Below, one piece after another: positions 51,031 to 62,729 of a stretch of 64,000 bases of DNA; the first letter of the stretch is position 1; each line of letters begins with the position of its first letter. The notes below the pieces were generated by a model, which ran no database searches, was not told where the DNA came from, and saw only the letters and a program-made list of their open reading frames with translations. The stretch comes from Epiperipatus broadwayi (taxonomy: Eukaryota > Onychophora > Udeonychophora > Euonychophora > Peripatidae): positions 3,337,501 through 3,401,500 of the forward strand of contig JAQFVV010006246.1 in the NCBI GenBank assembly GCA_028023455.1, in the 5' to 3' direction. Position numbers and translations under genes: made by a program.

Positions 51031-51970
51031 CTTTTATGTAATGTTGGATAAATTATAGTTAGTTCTATGCTGATCCCTTATGCTCCTTTTTTTATATTTA
51101 ATTTTATATTTTGTTTATTTGGGGTTGATGATTCTTTCTCATCTCCTTATAATTCAGCCCTAATGTAGTATATTGTTACAAATGACTATTGGGATATTAT
51201 AATCTCAGATTCTTATAACACTTGTTTCTCCATACAGTTACACTATGTATTATTACTAACACTTGGATACATTTAAAAAACTAAGTAAGGTTTGAATTTG
51301 CCTATAAACATTTAACATGTGAATTGCATGGTACAGTCATTTCATATGCAGTTGTATTTTTATATTGAACTATTTCCATCATCTAATATATGTATTGAAT
51401 GTGTTTAAAAAAATTTAACTTTAAATATTCCACATACATTCAACTGTTAGTAATAGCACATCAAACAGGTTAGTATATTCACAATGCTTAAGAAGTCTTA
51501 TTCTCCCCTCTTCTTCAGGTGTTGCTGACCTGACCAGTAACATCACAAACCTTCAGGAAAACATTTCATATGCAGATTTACCTCACTCTCAGACTGCTAT
51601 TTTTAATGTTATTTTGCTGATTTTGCATTTATTTTATTGAGAAAATCATACTGAATAATACTTCCACTTTTAGAATTTATTTACTACTAATAAATGAATA
51701 ATATTTAAATTTAATAGTGTAACAATGATGTATACACTCCTTTTCAAGATGCTGATTGGTTTCTTCTGTTTTCAATTATAGTTTCCTGCCAATGAATTTT
51801 GATAGATCATTTTTTTTTTTTAATTTTTCAAGTGAAAACATAAGTTTTAGAATCTTTTTTGACACATTAGTGATTTTTTTCACAAAATATGCCTGAAATA
51901 TAAATTATTATAGAATAAGAATTCAGAGTTAGTAGAAAATGTTTATTTTTACATGAAGTCAAATTCACAC

Positions 51971-52330
51971 TGTAACGGAATGGAGAAAGCGGTGTCTGAA
52001 GAAATGCGGGGATTACACATCTGACTACTGTTGGACTTTGGGTCTTCAGGTAGGATGCTAGAGCTAACACAATGAAATACTTAACCCGTGATTGCACCCA
52101 CTTCCAATAGACTAGCTCAAGATTCGTTTATTAAACTTAGGTGCAATTTGAGTTAGTTCATCCAACCCTCTTCTTGGCTCTGTTATGCCCCAGAATTCAA
52201 ACCCGGGGAGAAATTTGCTCTTGATTCTCTTAACAGGGATGTACTTATGCAGACTGACCACTATTGTACCTCTATATAAGTCATAACCAAGGACATTATT
52301 CACTTAAATCCATTTCAGTATTATGATCCT
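51971..52330. repeat. Higher-complexity repeat containing an inverted end of repeat D
   Basis: 52018-52084 is the reverse complement of the right end of repeat D (55059-55124), around 'ctttgggtcttcaggtagga'. The rest (52085-52330) is of ordinary base composition with no recognised ORF. It starts 'TGTAACGG'. Confidence 0.55.
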
Positions 52331-53329
52331 ATAATAGTATGTGGGTGTAATATATAGAGAGAGTTACTAATTGAATAATGAATATGGTATTGGTTTATAT
52401 AAACTATAGAGACCAAGTTGAAACTAATAAATTCAATAACATTTAATTAATATATATAAACATATATAAATCCAAATAATTTACAACTATATATATATAC
52501 ACACAAAAAAGATAATTGTCTATAATGGATTTCCATTCAATTAACATTTCAAAAATTCATGTTGACATACCCAAAATTCCCTGGGTGGAAATTCATTTCT
52601 AAAAACTTATTTATATACAAAGTTTTAATAAAGAAAACATGAAAGCAAAATTGATTTACGTATAGAACTATCTAATTTAGATATTCCCTTTTACAATATT
52701 CGGGTTGGCATCATAGATCAAATTCGGTTATTAGTGCTTGACCTTTTTGAGGGTCCATTTCTCTAAAAATCTCTATATGTAATAGTGATTGTCATAGAAT
52801 AGACCATTCATACAAAGAATTTAGTCATTTATACAGAATAACAAAAAAATGTCAACAATTGTTAGTTAACACATAACAAGATATCACAAATTCTGTCTTA
52901 GTTTAACTGTTGCACTTAATGTATGGAAATAAAAAAAACATCTTACATCACATATCATACTATGATGATGATGATAATCAAATGCCAAATTGTTAAAAAC
53001 AAAAAAATATATAATCTTGACCTAAATTTTATTTAGGAAAAAAAAATATTTAACTGAACTTAAGCATCTTCCCCTCCTCTGTCAGTGTTCTCTTAAAATG
53101 AACTATTCCAAAAATCCAGATTACAGACATTTATGCTTCTGAATGTGATGAACAAAATAACAATAAAAAAAAAACAAGATACAGAGATATTTACAAAATC
53201 AAACATATAAAAAAAATCAAAATTTATTGAATCAACTTAATTAGAGTTCAGTGGTTGATAATGTCCTTCATGTATTTTAATTCTCAAAGGGAAGGGGAAA
53301 TATAATAATAACTATATATAGTTATTATT
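52331..53329. other. AT-rich intron stretch, nothing recognised
   Basis: Low-complexity AT-rich sequence between the block at 52 kb and repeat D copy 2. Confidence 0.45.
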
Positions 53330-55157
53330 AACTTCATATAGGAATACTTTAAAATACTTTTATCTTTAATGAAACTATTTATAAATATAAAATTTCTTTG
53401 ACTATATTAATATGTATACATATATACTATTTATATATACATGTGAACTTTAAATAATATATACCTTAATGTCAAGCTTTTGAGTAATTACCAGATTTGA
53501 AGTTGAGAAATAAATAATTTTATATATATATTTTATTATTAGATCTTAATATTTATTGATATCAATTAATATTTAAATTAAACATGAAATTGAATCAAAA
53601 TACACGTGGAGATTCATTTGGTCTCTTGTTATTGAAGAGAAGAAAAGAGAAAGTGATTTCTCTTTAAATAACTTTTTCTTTTATAAAAATATTTCTATTC
53701 AACATTGGAATAAAATAGTAAGTGTTCCAAATTAAGACCTATGGATTAAAAGATTACAAGGAAAAATATTTTAATTTTCTATTAAATCTAAAGAAAGAAT
53801 AGCAATATAAAAGAAAAGAACATCTGTTTGAGTTTTTGGAAACTACGTTTTTTAACACTTCGTTATTATATATATATATATTTAAAATAATTATACATAT
53901 ATAAAGAATCTTACAATGTGCAGTGAGTAGAATAATTATTGTATCATAAAGGTTTCGAAACCAACTGTCATGTTAAATTGAAATATTTGTTGCAAAGAAC
54001 GTCTAATGATAATAGAAAAATGGAGAATAAGAACATCAATATTCGAAGGATATTTACTTTATATTATATCAATCAAATCATTTGATATTATTAACAGTTT
54101 ATCAATTAAGGATAAATAAATCATCATTATACCAATGGATTAATATACTTCGTAAAAGATCTTCATTAGGATTATGAACTACAGACTTAAATATCTATTC
54201 TTAACTCTGGAAAATAAGTTTTTCTTTATTTATTTATATATATTATAATAATATTTATATTTTAATATGTTTATTATTATTATTATTATTTTTATTTCAA
54301 ATTTGGCAGTATTATATTTTAATAGGAATATCTAAATTTAATATTATAATCCTGAATTGAAAGTTTGACATAATTTATCAAAATTAGATAGAATATAAAA
54401 AAATGGTTATAATTTAACAGATATTTAAAATAGGTTTATTATATTTATTATATAATATAATAAACATTTAATGTATTTTATTTATTATAAATACATATAA
54501 TATATGTTATACAATTGTAAATAGTACTTAATATATATATTAATAATTATGAAACATATATAATAAGAACTGTAAATAAATTAATAAGTTATATAAATTA
54601 TTAATTTTTGAATAGTTTATTATAACATAGAATTTTATCATAGCATGTTAAATGGGAATATTATTTATTAATATTTTAAAATGGTAAAATTCATCCTTAT
54701 TTATTTATTAATATTTTATTTATCTTTTACATTATTTTTTTTATTGTTTATTAAATATTGAGTTATTAAGTTGATCTTTGTCTAATCATTATTATATTAT
54801 ATATATATATATGTTAGTATTATAAACATTATATGAATATCAATTATTAGTTAATGCTTATATAAAAGCATATTAAATAATGACTTGTTTTGAAATTATC
54901 CCTGAAAAGAGCTAATTGCAAATTCTCCATGAGTTTAAATATTGTGGCATAATGATGATTGAAAGAGTGACGAGAAATGGATGAACTAGTCTAAATTATA
55001 TCAAAATTTATTTAAAACTTGTTGAGATAGCATAATAAAGATGGATGTAATCATGTACTTAGTATTTCATCTATTCATTTCTAGCATTCTACCTGAAGAC
55101 CCAAAGTCCGATTGTAGTAAAATGCATATCCACTTTCTGGTGAATTTAATCATCCCC
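53330..55157 (+). repeat. 1.9-kb direct repeat D, copy 2
   Basis: Colinear with 48363-50297. Together with the inverted end at 52018-52084 it may be the right part of an element about 3.1 kb long with terminal inverted repeats. No ORF. Confidence 0.85.
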
Positions 55158-55197
55158 TTATATTTAACAAGCCCAATTTAGACTTTAAATATAATCG

Positions 55198-55432
55198 TTC
55201 CATTATATTTGGCGCATCAACTGGGCTATTGAATATATGGTTTCCAGGTGTTATATTTGGCGCTATTGAATATATGGTTTCCAGGCATTATATTTGGCAC
55301 ATCAACAGGGGCTATTGAATATATGGTTTCCAGGCGTTATATTTGGCACTATTGAATCTTTGATTTCTAGGCGTTATATTTGGCACATCAACTGGCCCCA
55401 TTAAATTTATGATTTCATTTCATTATATATGG
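55198..55432 (+). repeat. Alternating long/short tandem repeat ('ttatatttggcgc')
   Basis: Units starting 'ttatatttggc' alternate between ~48-49 bases (with 'gcatcaactggg') and ~37 bases (without it), giving a higher-order period of about 86. There are five units, with later ones more diverged. 'TGGCGCATCAAC' resembles a primer-binding-site style sequence, but this is only suggestive. Confidence 0.8.
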
Positions 55433-55453
55433 TGTTTATAATTGCAAGATTAA

Positions 55454-55735
55454 AATATTATTAAAAATGATAATATTGTAACAGTCAGAAAACGTGTGAC
55501 TCGTAAACATAGTGCAGAATTCGACCACCACACAGAACAGCAGCACCATCGAGGTAGTGAAGCCACCCGTGTTACTGAGTTTGAACATAGTTTATCGGTT
55601 CCACAATACAATCCACGAAACAACGCATCTGATGCGACATTAGTAAATATTTCCTTAGGCACGGTGGTCAGGGATATGCAAGAGATTCATGATTTTATTC
55701 TCGAGTTAGCCAATAATCAAACTAATATTAATTAA
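55454..55735 (+). other. Short ORF of unlike composition, possible retroelement gag start
   Basis: It is open for about 94 codons from the preceding stop to TAA at 55733-55735. No ATG opens it; GTG at 55496 is the first start-like codon. The product is hydrophilic, with His/Gln/Glu-rich 'AEFDHHTEQQHHRGSEATR' and then 'ISLGTVVRDMQEIHDFILEL'. G+C is higher than in the flanks, suggesting real past coding. It follows a repeat with a primer-site-like motif, so a retroelement gag N-terminus or an exon is possible. No domain recognised. Confidence 0.35.
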
Positions 55736-55880
55736 ACATTCATATTTACATAATCGAGGAAATATTATATAGAATGGGTATCGAATAAATGAAACGTAAC
55801 TGCAGACGTATAGTTTAAAATTATTTATTCACACATTTTAATAAGAAAATCATTTACTAATAATATTTTATGGATTCAAA

Positions 55881-56100
55881 GCTTCATTAGCGGGATTTGC
55901 AATACTATTATATTTTAAAGAATACATTTATTTATTTAGACATTATTTTATATTGAGGACTTCAGTAGCGGTATTTCCGATACTGTAATGTTTACAAAAG
56001 GAATACATTTATTTGTTTCGACCTTATTTTATCTTGAGGACCTCAGTAACGGTATTTCCGATACTGTAATGTTTACAAAAGGAATTCATTTATTTGAAGG
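55881..56100 (+). repeat. ~80-bp tandem repeat, 3 copies
   Basis: 'ttcagtagcggtatttccga' begins units near 55961 and 56042, and a diverged one begins at 55881. Each includes 'atactgtaatgtttacaaaa' and 'gaatacatttatttg'. Confidence 0.8.
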
Positions 56101-56403
56101 CGTAATCTAGCTACCTAAAATTCTCGAGTAAGTATTTCTAATGCATGCCTTGGGGAATTTATACCTTTGCAATGCAAGAGTCTAAAGTAAGATTTAAGAG
56201 TAGCGGCGGACATATATTTATTTAATTAAAATATTTATTTTATGACTAAGGGCAAACATTTATTTGAGAGTGAATTATGAAGATAATGCAGAGGCGGAGT
56301 GATATATAGAATAATAAAATTAAGTAAAGGAACACGTGGTACGCTTTAGAAAGGCGATATGGAATGGCAGTATATCGAAACTGCAATGCCGTGAATGAGT
56401 TTA

Positions 56404-56661
56404 TAAGAATGTCGGGCTGGTCTCTGCCATCGGCCCGACGAAGTAAGGTGTCACATAAGCATAACCAGGGACAAGCGGTCCATGTCGCAGTTTGCCGGCT
56501 GGCTGCATGACGTCGTCAAGTCCTACGGGAGCACCCATTATGCCCGCTTGTGTAGGACGACTGGGGTTAATTTCAACCCTGAAGAATCCGGAAATTTCAC
56601 GGCGGAATGGGTCATCGCATCTCTAAAACGTAACACATGTATAATGTATAAACGATTATGA
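56404..56661 (+). other. GC-rich island with serial hairpins and a small ORF, unassigned
   Basis: About 230 bases near half G+C stand out sharply from the AT-rich flanks. Stems visible in order: 'gtcgggc'/'gcccgac' (56411-56417 with 56433-56439); 'ggac'/'gtcc' (56469-56472 with 56478-56481); 'gcag'/'ctgc' (56487-56490 with 56503-56506); 'gtcctac'/'gtaggac' (56520-56526 with 56552-56558); 'gggtt'/'aaccc' (56564-56568 with 56575-56579). The plus strand is also open from 56407 to TGA at 56659-56661, with an ATG at 56482 (59 codons, high GC3). It may be a structured RNA, a retroelement leader or a coding fragment; the sequence does not decide. Confidence 0.45.
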
Positions 56662-57229
56662 TGAGATTTTAAATAGATTTCTAACTCGGCCCTACATTAT
56701 CAACATTTACTAAAGAACGTTGGCGACTCTCAAAGAAATGTAATTTGATGGAATTATTCATTAAGATTTAATATATACAAAACATATCTAAACTGGGAAT
56801 GATTACAACTAATATGCCAGCCATTTGCGAAGTTGTAGACCCCTGCATTACAATAAATGAAGCATTGAATGCGTGTCGGTTTATATGAAAATTAAATTAT
56901 TTATGAAAGTAATGTTAATGAAATCTGACACGCATTCACTATTTCAAGCGATCATAGATTTAAACTTTGAACATTGAGACAATTATTAGCATGCAATAAT
57001 TAAATAATAAATATAGATAAAATGTAGATTTTAGAAATACGCACCCAAGAAAGATAGAATGAGGTAAGCTAGATTATTAGAGAAATTTACACATTAAGTT
57101 AATTATTCAATTTTAGTTATACAAATGGTAGTTTTTACATTTTACAATTTAGATAAGTAATATGAAGAATAGCTATAGCATGTTATTAGAGTACTCTAGA
57201 GTTTGAACACAGACAGGTACCTGTTTTAT

Positions 57230-57620
57230 AAGAAGTTTTCTGATTCCATTAGTTTAGCAGCAAAAAGTTCACGAGTGGCAATTCTTTCTTGTATTTAGAT
57301 ATTTCATTTACTTTCACAGCAGCAGCAGCTTTCTCATTTATTTCAGGCAGCAGATCTTCATGGTGAATTTATGACGGGCAATGGAAAGTTCGGCATCCGA
57401 TAGGCCATCTCCCGATGGAGAATAATCTAGGTGCTTTTACTCGGTCATACCTTGGCAGGAACAATTTATTTTTATATTTTGGAGACTCTCAGTGATCGAG
57501 AGCAAAGCTAAAGTTGAAGTGAATGTCTCCAGCAAGTCTAAGATGGCCTCTTTTCTTATCTTGATCTTTCACATTTTTGTTAAGGTATTTTTAGGTTCTA
57601 CTTAATCTGCCCTGAGGATA
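57230..57620. other. Higher-complexity block after the island
   Basis: Contains 'cacagcagcagcagctttc' and several G+C-richer stretches ('ggccatctcccgatggag'). It resembles 22.0-22.5 kb in style but not in clear alignment. It may belong to the same LTR-like mosaic. Confidence 0.3.
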
Positions 57621-58106
57621 ATCAATGCATTTTGTTGGTTTTAATTAAAGAAAGCTGCCGTTCTATTGTTTACATTTTACATTTACTAATTACATTTTGG
57701 GGAATTTTTCTTTAATTAATCTATTATCTATCACTGACCGATGCTTTTAAATTTCAAAGACAAAAAGGGAACATAAGATTATTTTAACTTTTAATTAAAT
57801 ATTACATCAGATTTTTTTTAGAATTATTATTAAACGAAATTTAAACAAAGCAATAAATACGAACTTTATAATCCAAAATAAATGATTAAAATTATACAAA
57901 ATTATATAACTAAAAGAAATCTAAATTATATTATTTTATCCCTATTTATTGCCTTTAATTTGAGATCGAAATGTGTGCGTGTTTATGCTGAATTCTACAT
58001 ATATTTATACATTTTTAATATTGTTACACACACAATTCGATACCAAAAAGTTTAAATTTGGGTGGGATAGACCGGTCAGTGAGAGACGACAGAAAATGGT
58101 GAAACT

Positions 58107-58128
58107 TAAGATTCGAATACGAATCTTA
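58107..58128 (+). other. Perfect 9-bp hairpin
   Basis: 'taagattcg' - aata - 'cgaatctta', exact, in an otherwise AT-rich region about 240 bases upstream of the ORF at 58365. Confidence 0.7.
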
Positions 58129-58364
58129 CTGTTTCAATATATATAATATGATTTAGACAGATCAATATTTAAATAACTAATTATTAAATTGTGTTTTAAA
58201 TAAGAGTTAAGTGAGATGAAGTTTTTATATAGACATAGGCATTTATTAGAACATCATAAGTATATATAAATAGCATGAAGTGGTAAAGAACTTTACAATA
58301 TAATATTTTATAGTTATAAAAATATATAAAGGTACATAATAGTTGAATTAAGTTAAAATTTATA

Positions 58365-58808
58365 ATGCTTAGAAGTGGAAAAATGTTTTCAAATAAAGTT
58401 ATTGAATGCTCTAATCAAATGCAGGATGATCTGCAAACTGAACTAACTGATGATATTAATAATGTTTTAGAACAATCATCATTGGTACATGCACCTGGAG
58501 GTTCTACAACCATAGTTGAATACCCTCAACAAACACAGAATTCAGATCAAGTGTTATCTCAAACACAAAATTTAGTTGATGAAGATATAAACCAATCATC
58601 TAAAATTGAAATTAACCAATCACTTAATGTTGATACAATAAAGGTTATAGATAATAACACAGCTATAATGGAAATGTTACAAATGTTAATGGATAGTAAT
58701 ATTAGTTTAAGAAATAGTTTGAATAAAATAATAGACAGTAATATTAATAGTTTAAGTCAAAAATTAGATGATAGTAATAAAAAATTAGATGATTTTAATA
58801 AAAAGTTA

Positions 58809-58857
<49 letters not shown>

Positions 58858-59072
58858 GTAGTAGTAGTAGTAGTAGTAGTAGTTTATGTCAAAAACTAGA
58901 TAATAATAAAAAATTAGATAATTTTAGAAATGAAATCAAAAATGATCTGTATGATAACAAAAAGAAAGGTAAAATAATTACAATAGGAGATGGTAAAATG
59001 AATTTGTCATCTGGCTGTATTTCCAAGCTTAAAACAAGCTATAGGAGATGGAAAAGAAATTTTACCTGGTAA
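58365..59072 (+). pseudogene. Unrecognised Asn/Asp-rich coiled-coil protein, first part
   Basis: It starts at 'MLRSGKMFSNK' and runs 235 codons. Residues ~1-75 are acidic and Gln-rich; ~85-160 form a probable coiled coil ('SLSQKLDDSNKKLDDFNKKL'). A run of about 16 Asn and 9 Ser follows, coded by AAT and AGT microsatellites (58809-58880), then 'CQKLDNNKKLDNF'. The frame is left near 58990-59030, where the coding signal passes to the +1 frame, so a frameshift separates it from the part at 59005. Heptads of the 'KKLDD' type also occur in the gag remnant at 15.1 kb, so a retroelement structural protein is a fair guess. No catalytic domain is visible. Not a host gene that I recognise. Confidence 0.5.
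58809..58882 (+). repeat. (AAT)n(AGT)n microsatellite within ORF
   Basis: About 16 AAT units followed by about 9-10 AGT units, in frame with the ORF, so expansion does not break it. Confidence 0.9.
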
Positions 59073-59850
59073 AACTTATCATTGGCATGATTGGTATATT
59101 GTTTGTACTCAAAATTGTTTGTATACTTGGAGTAAATATGTAGTTTTAAGGTTATATAAAAACAATAATGAATGGTTTGAAATTATTTTGAATGGAAATT
59201 TTGCTACTATGTATACTAGTGATAATCTTTATGAGAGTAATGGTCTGGAACTATGTTTAAAAGAATTACAGAATGTATGTAATCAAGTTAAACCTGGTAC
59301 TCCTAGTCAATCTGTTTTATCTTTAATTGATTCAACATGTTTAGCTATTGGAAATTGGTCTTTTATGTATGAAACAGATGATAGAATTACTATTCATAAT
59401 TCAAATAATCAAAAACAAGCTATTATCTTATAAAAAGATTTGCATGGTTTTATTTTTGAATCCAATCAAGATAATAAACATTCTTTTAATGCTGAAACTT
59501 TACTTGATATTGAATATTCTACTGGTTGGATATCTCAGAGTCCTAATGATGGAATAGAAAAGTATCCTATTAACCTTGTTTTAGAGGAGACAATATTAGC
59601 TCCACAAATAAATTCTATTAAAACAATCATGAATGATAGATTGCAGATTAGGGTGAACAATCAACAACAAGAACTTCAAACTTACCTTGAATATAATGAT
59701 GATACCCAGAGTAAATCATTATTAGTTCAGTTGATTATTAGAGAGGAAAACTATCAAAATCACTGTGATATTAGACAACAAAGTAAAGATATAATGAATC
59801 AGCACAACATTTTTGGAATGACAGTTTTCTTTGATCAATACATCCATTGA
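59005..59850 (+). pseudogene. Unrecognised protein, second part, one in-frame stop
   Basis: The frame is open from 59002 (after a stop at 58999), reading 'CHLAVFPSLKQAIGDGKEIL', and ends with TAA at 59848-59850. It is interrupted once by TAA at 59431-59433. Both sides read as well-ordered protein: 'KTYHWHDWYIVCTQNCLYTW' early, 'CNQVKPGTPSQSVLSLIDST' in the middle, 'LDIEYSTGWISQSPNDGIEK' after the stop, then a Gln/Asn-rich C-terminus. Aromatic residues (Trp, Tyr) and alternating hydrophobics suggest a beta-rich fold. I do not recognise the family. It lies directly after the coiled-coil ORF with a frameshift between, so the two were probably one gene of a mobile element or a recently dead gene. 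Confidence 0.55.
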
Positions 59851-61305
59851 TGCTTTATGTTACATTCTGGGAACAGGGCCATATCGATCATTCCTTGGTC
59901 TTTATGCTGATCCATGTTCAAGCATTTTATGCTGGACAAAATCTACTTTTCTATCAGGTAATTTATGAATAGGCAATTGAAGGTATTACATTTCCATGGT
60001 TAGGTTTCTGGTGGTCTTTCACACAACATCACATTTTAGCCAGAATACATTGCGTATTACTTTATCATGTACATATAAGCTTCTAAAATAATTATTTATA
60101 ACTAAATGAATATTCCACCCAAAACAAATTATTCCATTATATATATTTTATAGCGATTAGTTTTATATATACATTTTTTTTGTACTTGAATCAAATTGTT
60201 GCTTTGCATTTTTTTATTATTATTATAAGCTAAAACAATTTTATAATTTCATTAAACCGAATTCATTCTCTTTTTTTTTTTTACTATTTTCTCTTGAAAT
60301 TTTAGCAATTTTATAGCAATAATTATATCTAGGAAGGCGAATTCTTTTAGAACAGAGCATCCATTTATAACTTTCGAAATTTTATTCTAAAGATATTGAT
60401 TTTCTTTAGCATGCAAATAATTTCAAAGAATAATAAAAAAAGTCAAATTTACCTTCATTTTTATACTCTTCTGGCTTGTGTTAATCTTTTCATCTTTTTT
60501 TTTATTGCAGTAGTTATTCACTATTATAACAGATTATATTCATGATAAACAATTTTAAAACACACACAAATATATTTTTTTAATATTATTTCATTTTTAC
60601 ATGCATTGCTTAGCAATCATTATTTGACATCAATCATCATTGAGGTTATACAATTTCAGTTTATGTCATTGTATTGTTTAAATAGTAATATACAAGACAA
60701 AAGCAACAAATGTACATGATAAGTTATATATATATTTGTACTAATTTTCTCTTTAGTGTTTAAACCGTGTTTAGTTTCAAAAATCGAGAATTTGTTAGTT
60801 TAATAAAAAAAAAAGTTTTTGCATTTGATTTTCTTAAAAAAATACATTGTGCATATATATATAGCTCTACAGTAAATATAAATGGAGTGTATATTTATAC
60901 TTTAACGAAGCTTATGAATTAAATTAAATTCCTTTTCACTTTTTTTAAAAAAAAAATAAAAACATACTTTAGTAACATGAGTAATCATAGATTGTTTCAA
61001 GTTAGGTTGTAAGCTATCCCTTACAACATAGAAAGATTAACAAAGTAACAATCATTTTGTAATTGGATAATGTACGTTTTATGTTTACCACTATAGATGA
61101 TTTTCATCAATGATAAATATAAATTTATTTTTTTAAAAACTGTTTGTTCACTTTAATAATTTAATAAATTATTAATTTGCATTTTAGAAACTAAAGTAGA
61201 ACAAATATAGTTATAAAAAATAAATATATGTTTACTGCTGATACTATAATTGACCAATCAAAAGTTTAGAACTTTAATCTGCCAATAGGGATTTTGAAGT
61301 ATTAA
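59851..61305. other. AT-rich intron stretch, nothing recognised
   Basis: 59870-60060 keeps somewhat higher complexity and may be the 3' tail of the element above. Beyond that there is only low-complexity sequence. Confidence 0.45.
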
Positions 61306-61309
61306 AGAG

Positions 61310-61630
61310 TTAATAATTCAATTAGATGTTGAAAACAATTCAACTTTTAATTACAAATTATAAATATATTAAACAATTTTTAGTTGAAATAAGTGAATAT
61401 CGAATAAATAACATGGATATTAATGCATTTAGAAGAAGTGTTTAATATATGCATTCTGGTTAGAAGTTAGAAAACATCATACATCAGATGCATAAGCTAA
61501 TATAGTTAGCATTCCAAGGTTAATTGGTGCTGACCAGTTAATCATCACCTGAGATAAATAATATATGTTCAGTTATCATATAATAATGATAACAAGATCT
61601 TTATTGTAGTTAAAAGTAAAAACCTATGTG
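61310..61630 (+). repeat. Interspersed repeat family B, copy 2
   Basis: Same order of landmarks as 40604-40930, including 'gcattctggttagaagtta' against 'gcattctcattagaagtta'. Confidence 0.75.
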
Positions 61631-62729
61631 CTACAAATAATAATAAAGATATTTTTTTAGTGATGAACTTTATTTGCAAACTTATTACAATAACTGATTA
61701 TTAGCTATTAATCACATTATTGGTAATAGATATTAAATTTTGTTTAAAATTTATTATTGTTTAGTATCACAAACATTTTGTTGAGGAAAGTCACTAATAC
61801 TAGGAATATCATGAAGATGTTTATTAGTTGGGTAAATATTTATATCCAGGTTTTATTTTAAATATTTGTGATTTTTAAAATATTAAATTAAACATAAATT
61901 ACTTATTGCAACATTTACCTGGCTAATATTTTTATTTCAATAAAGTATGATTTTTATTTTAGTTAAAATTCATTTATAATTTTATTTAGCATCATTACTG
62001 TTTTTGAGAATCGCTCAGAGCATTAGTTATATTAGAATTTCAGTATATACTTTTGTAGATTTTATTTAACAATATTCTTTTTTACACAAAGAATTAAATT
62101 GATGGTTCTTATCTTTAGATTTTGTATAATAAAACTAACATGGTTTTTATTTCTTTATCATTTAGAAAATTATATTAGGAGAAAATACATGTTTTCTTAC
62201 TGCTAAGTTTCAAGAATCAATTATTTTTTAACAAAAGAAAATGACTAATGATTTTTTTTTTCAATTTCTGTTTTTCTTTACCATCCATCCATTGTTTAAA
62301 TACTTCTAGATAATACGATTTTCATTGTAGTTTTATTTTTAGAAATTAAAATAGGTTAAATTCAAAATGGAAAGTGTATATTTTTTAAAGTTTAAGCAAT
62401 AGTGAAAGTAAGATAATCAACTTAATTGTGTCTTTTTTTAGTTTAAAATTTTATTTTGTATGTAATGTCTCTATTATTCCTAAGCATATATAGTAATTAA
62501 TGCAAGAAGTTTTTACTTAAAAAATATTTATATGCATTTTTCAAAATATTGTTTTATTAATCCCTAACACATTGCATTATTCTTTATACTAATGATTCTT
62601 ATAGATTTATAATGAGATATTTATTCATACAAGTATAAAAAAATTTCTAAAAGAACAAAATGTTTGAATCGTTGATTGTTTTACATTTTTTGGCATTATT
62701 ATATTTAATAAAATTTATATATTTTTTAG

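Larger units (their letters stand above)
18234..62729 (+). other. 44.5-kb phase-0 intron within the CUB domain
   Basis: The donor 'gtgaga' at 18234 and acceptor 'tattttttag' ending 62729 join the two halves of one CUB domain in frame with no missing segment ('YDYLE' to 'IRGG'). It is filled with repeats, fold-backs and retroelement remnants listed separately. No additional CUB-type exon was recognised inside it. Confidence 0.8.

Noticed and set aside
19355-51990. TGTAACGG at 19355 and 51971 as matching LTR starts
   Set aside because: Similarity stops after the first eight bases, so the shared start is not evidence of one LTR pair.
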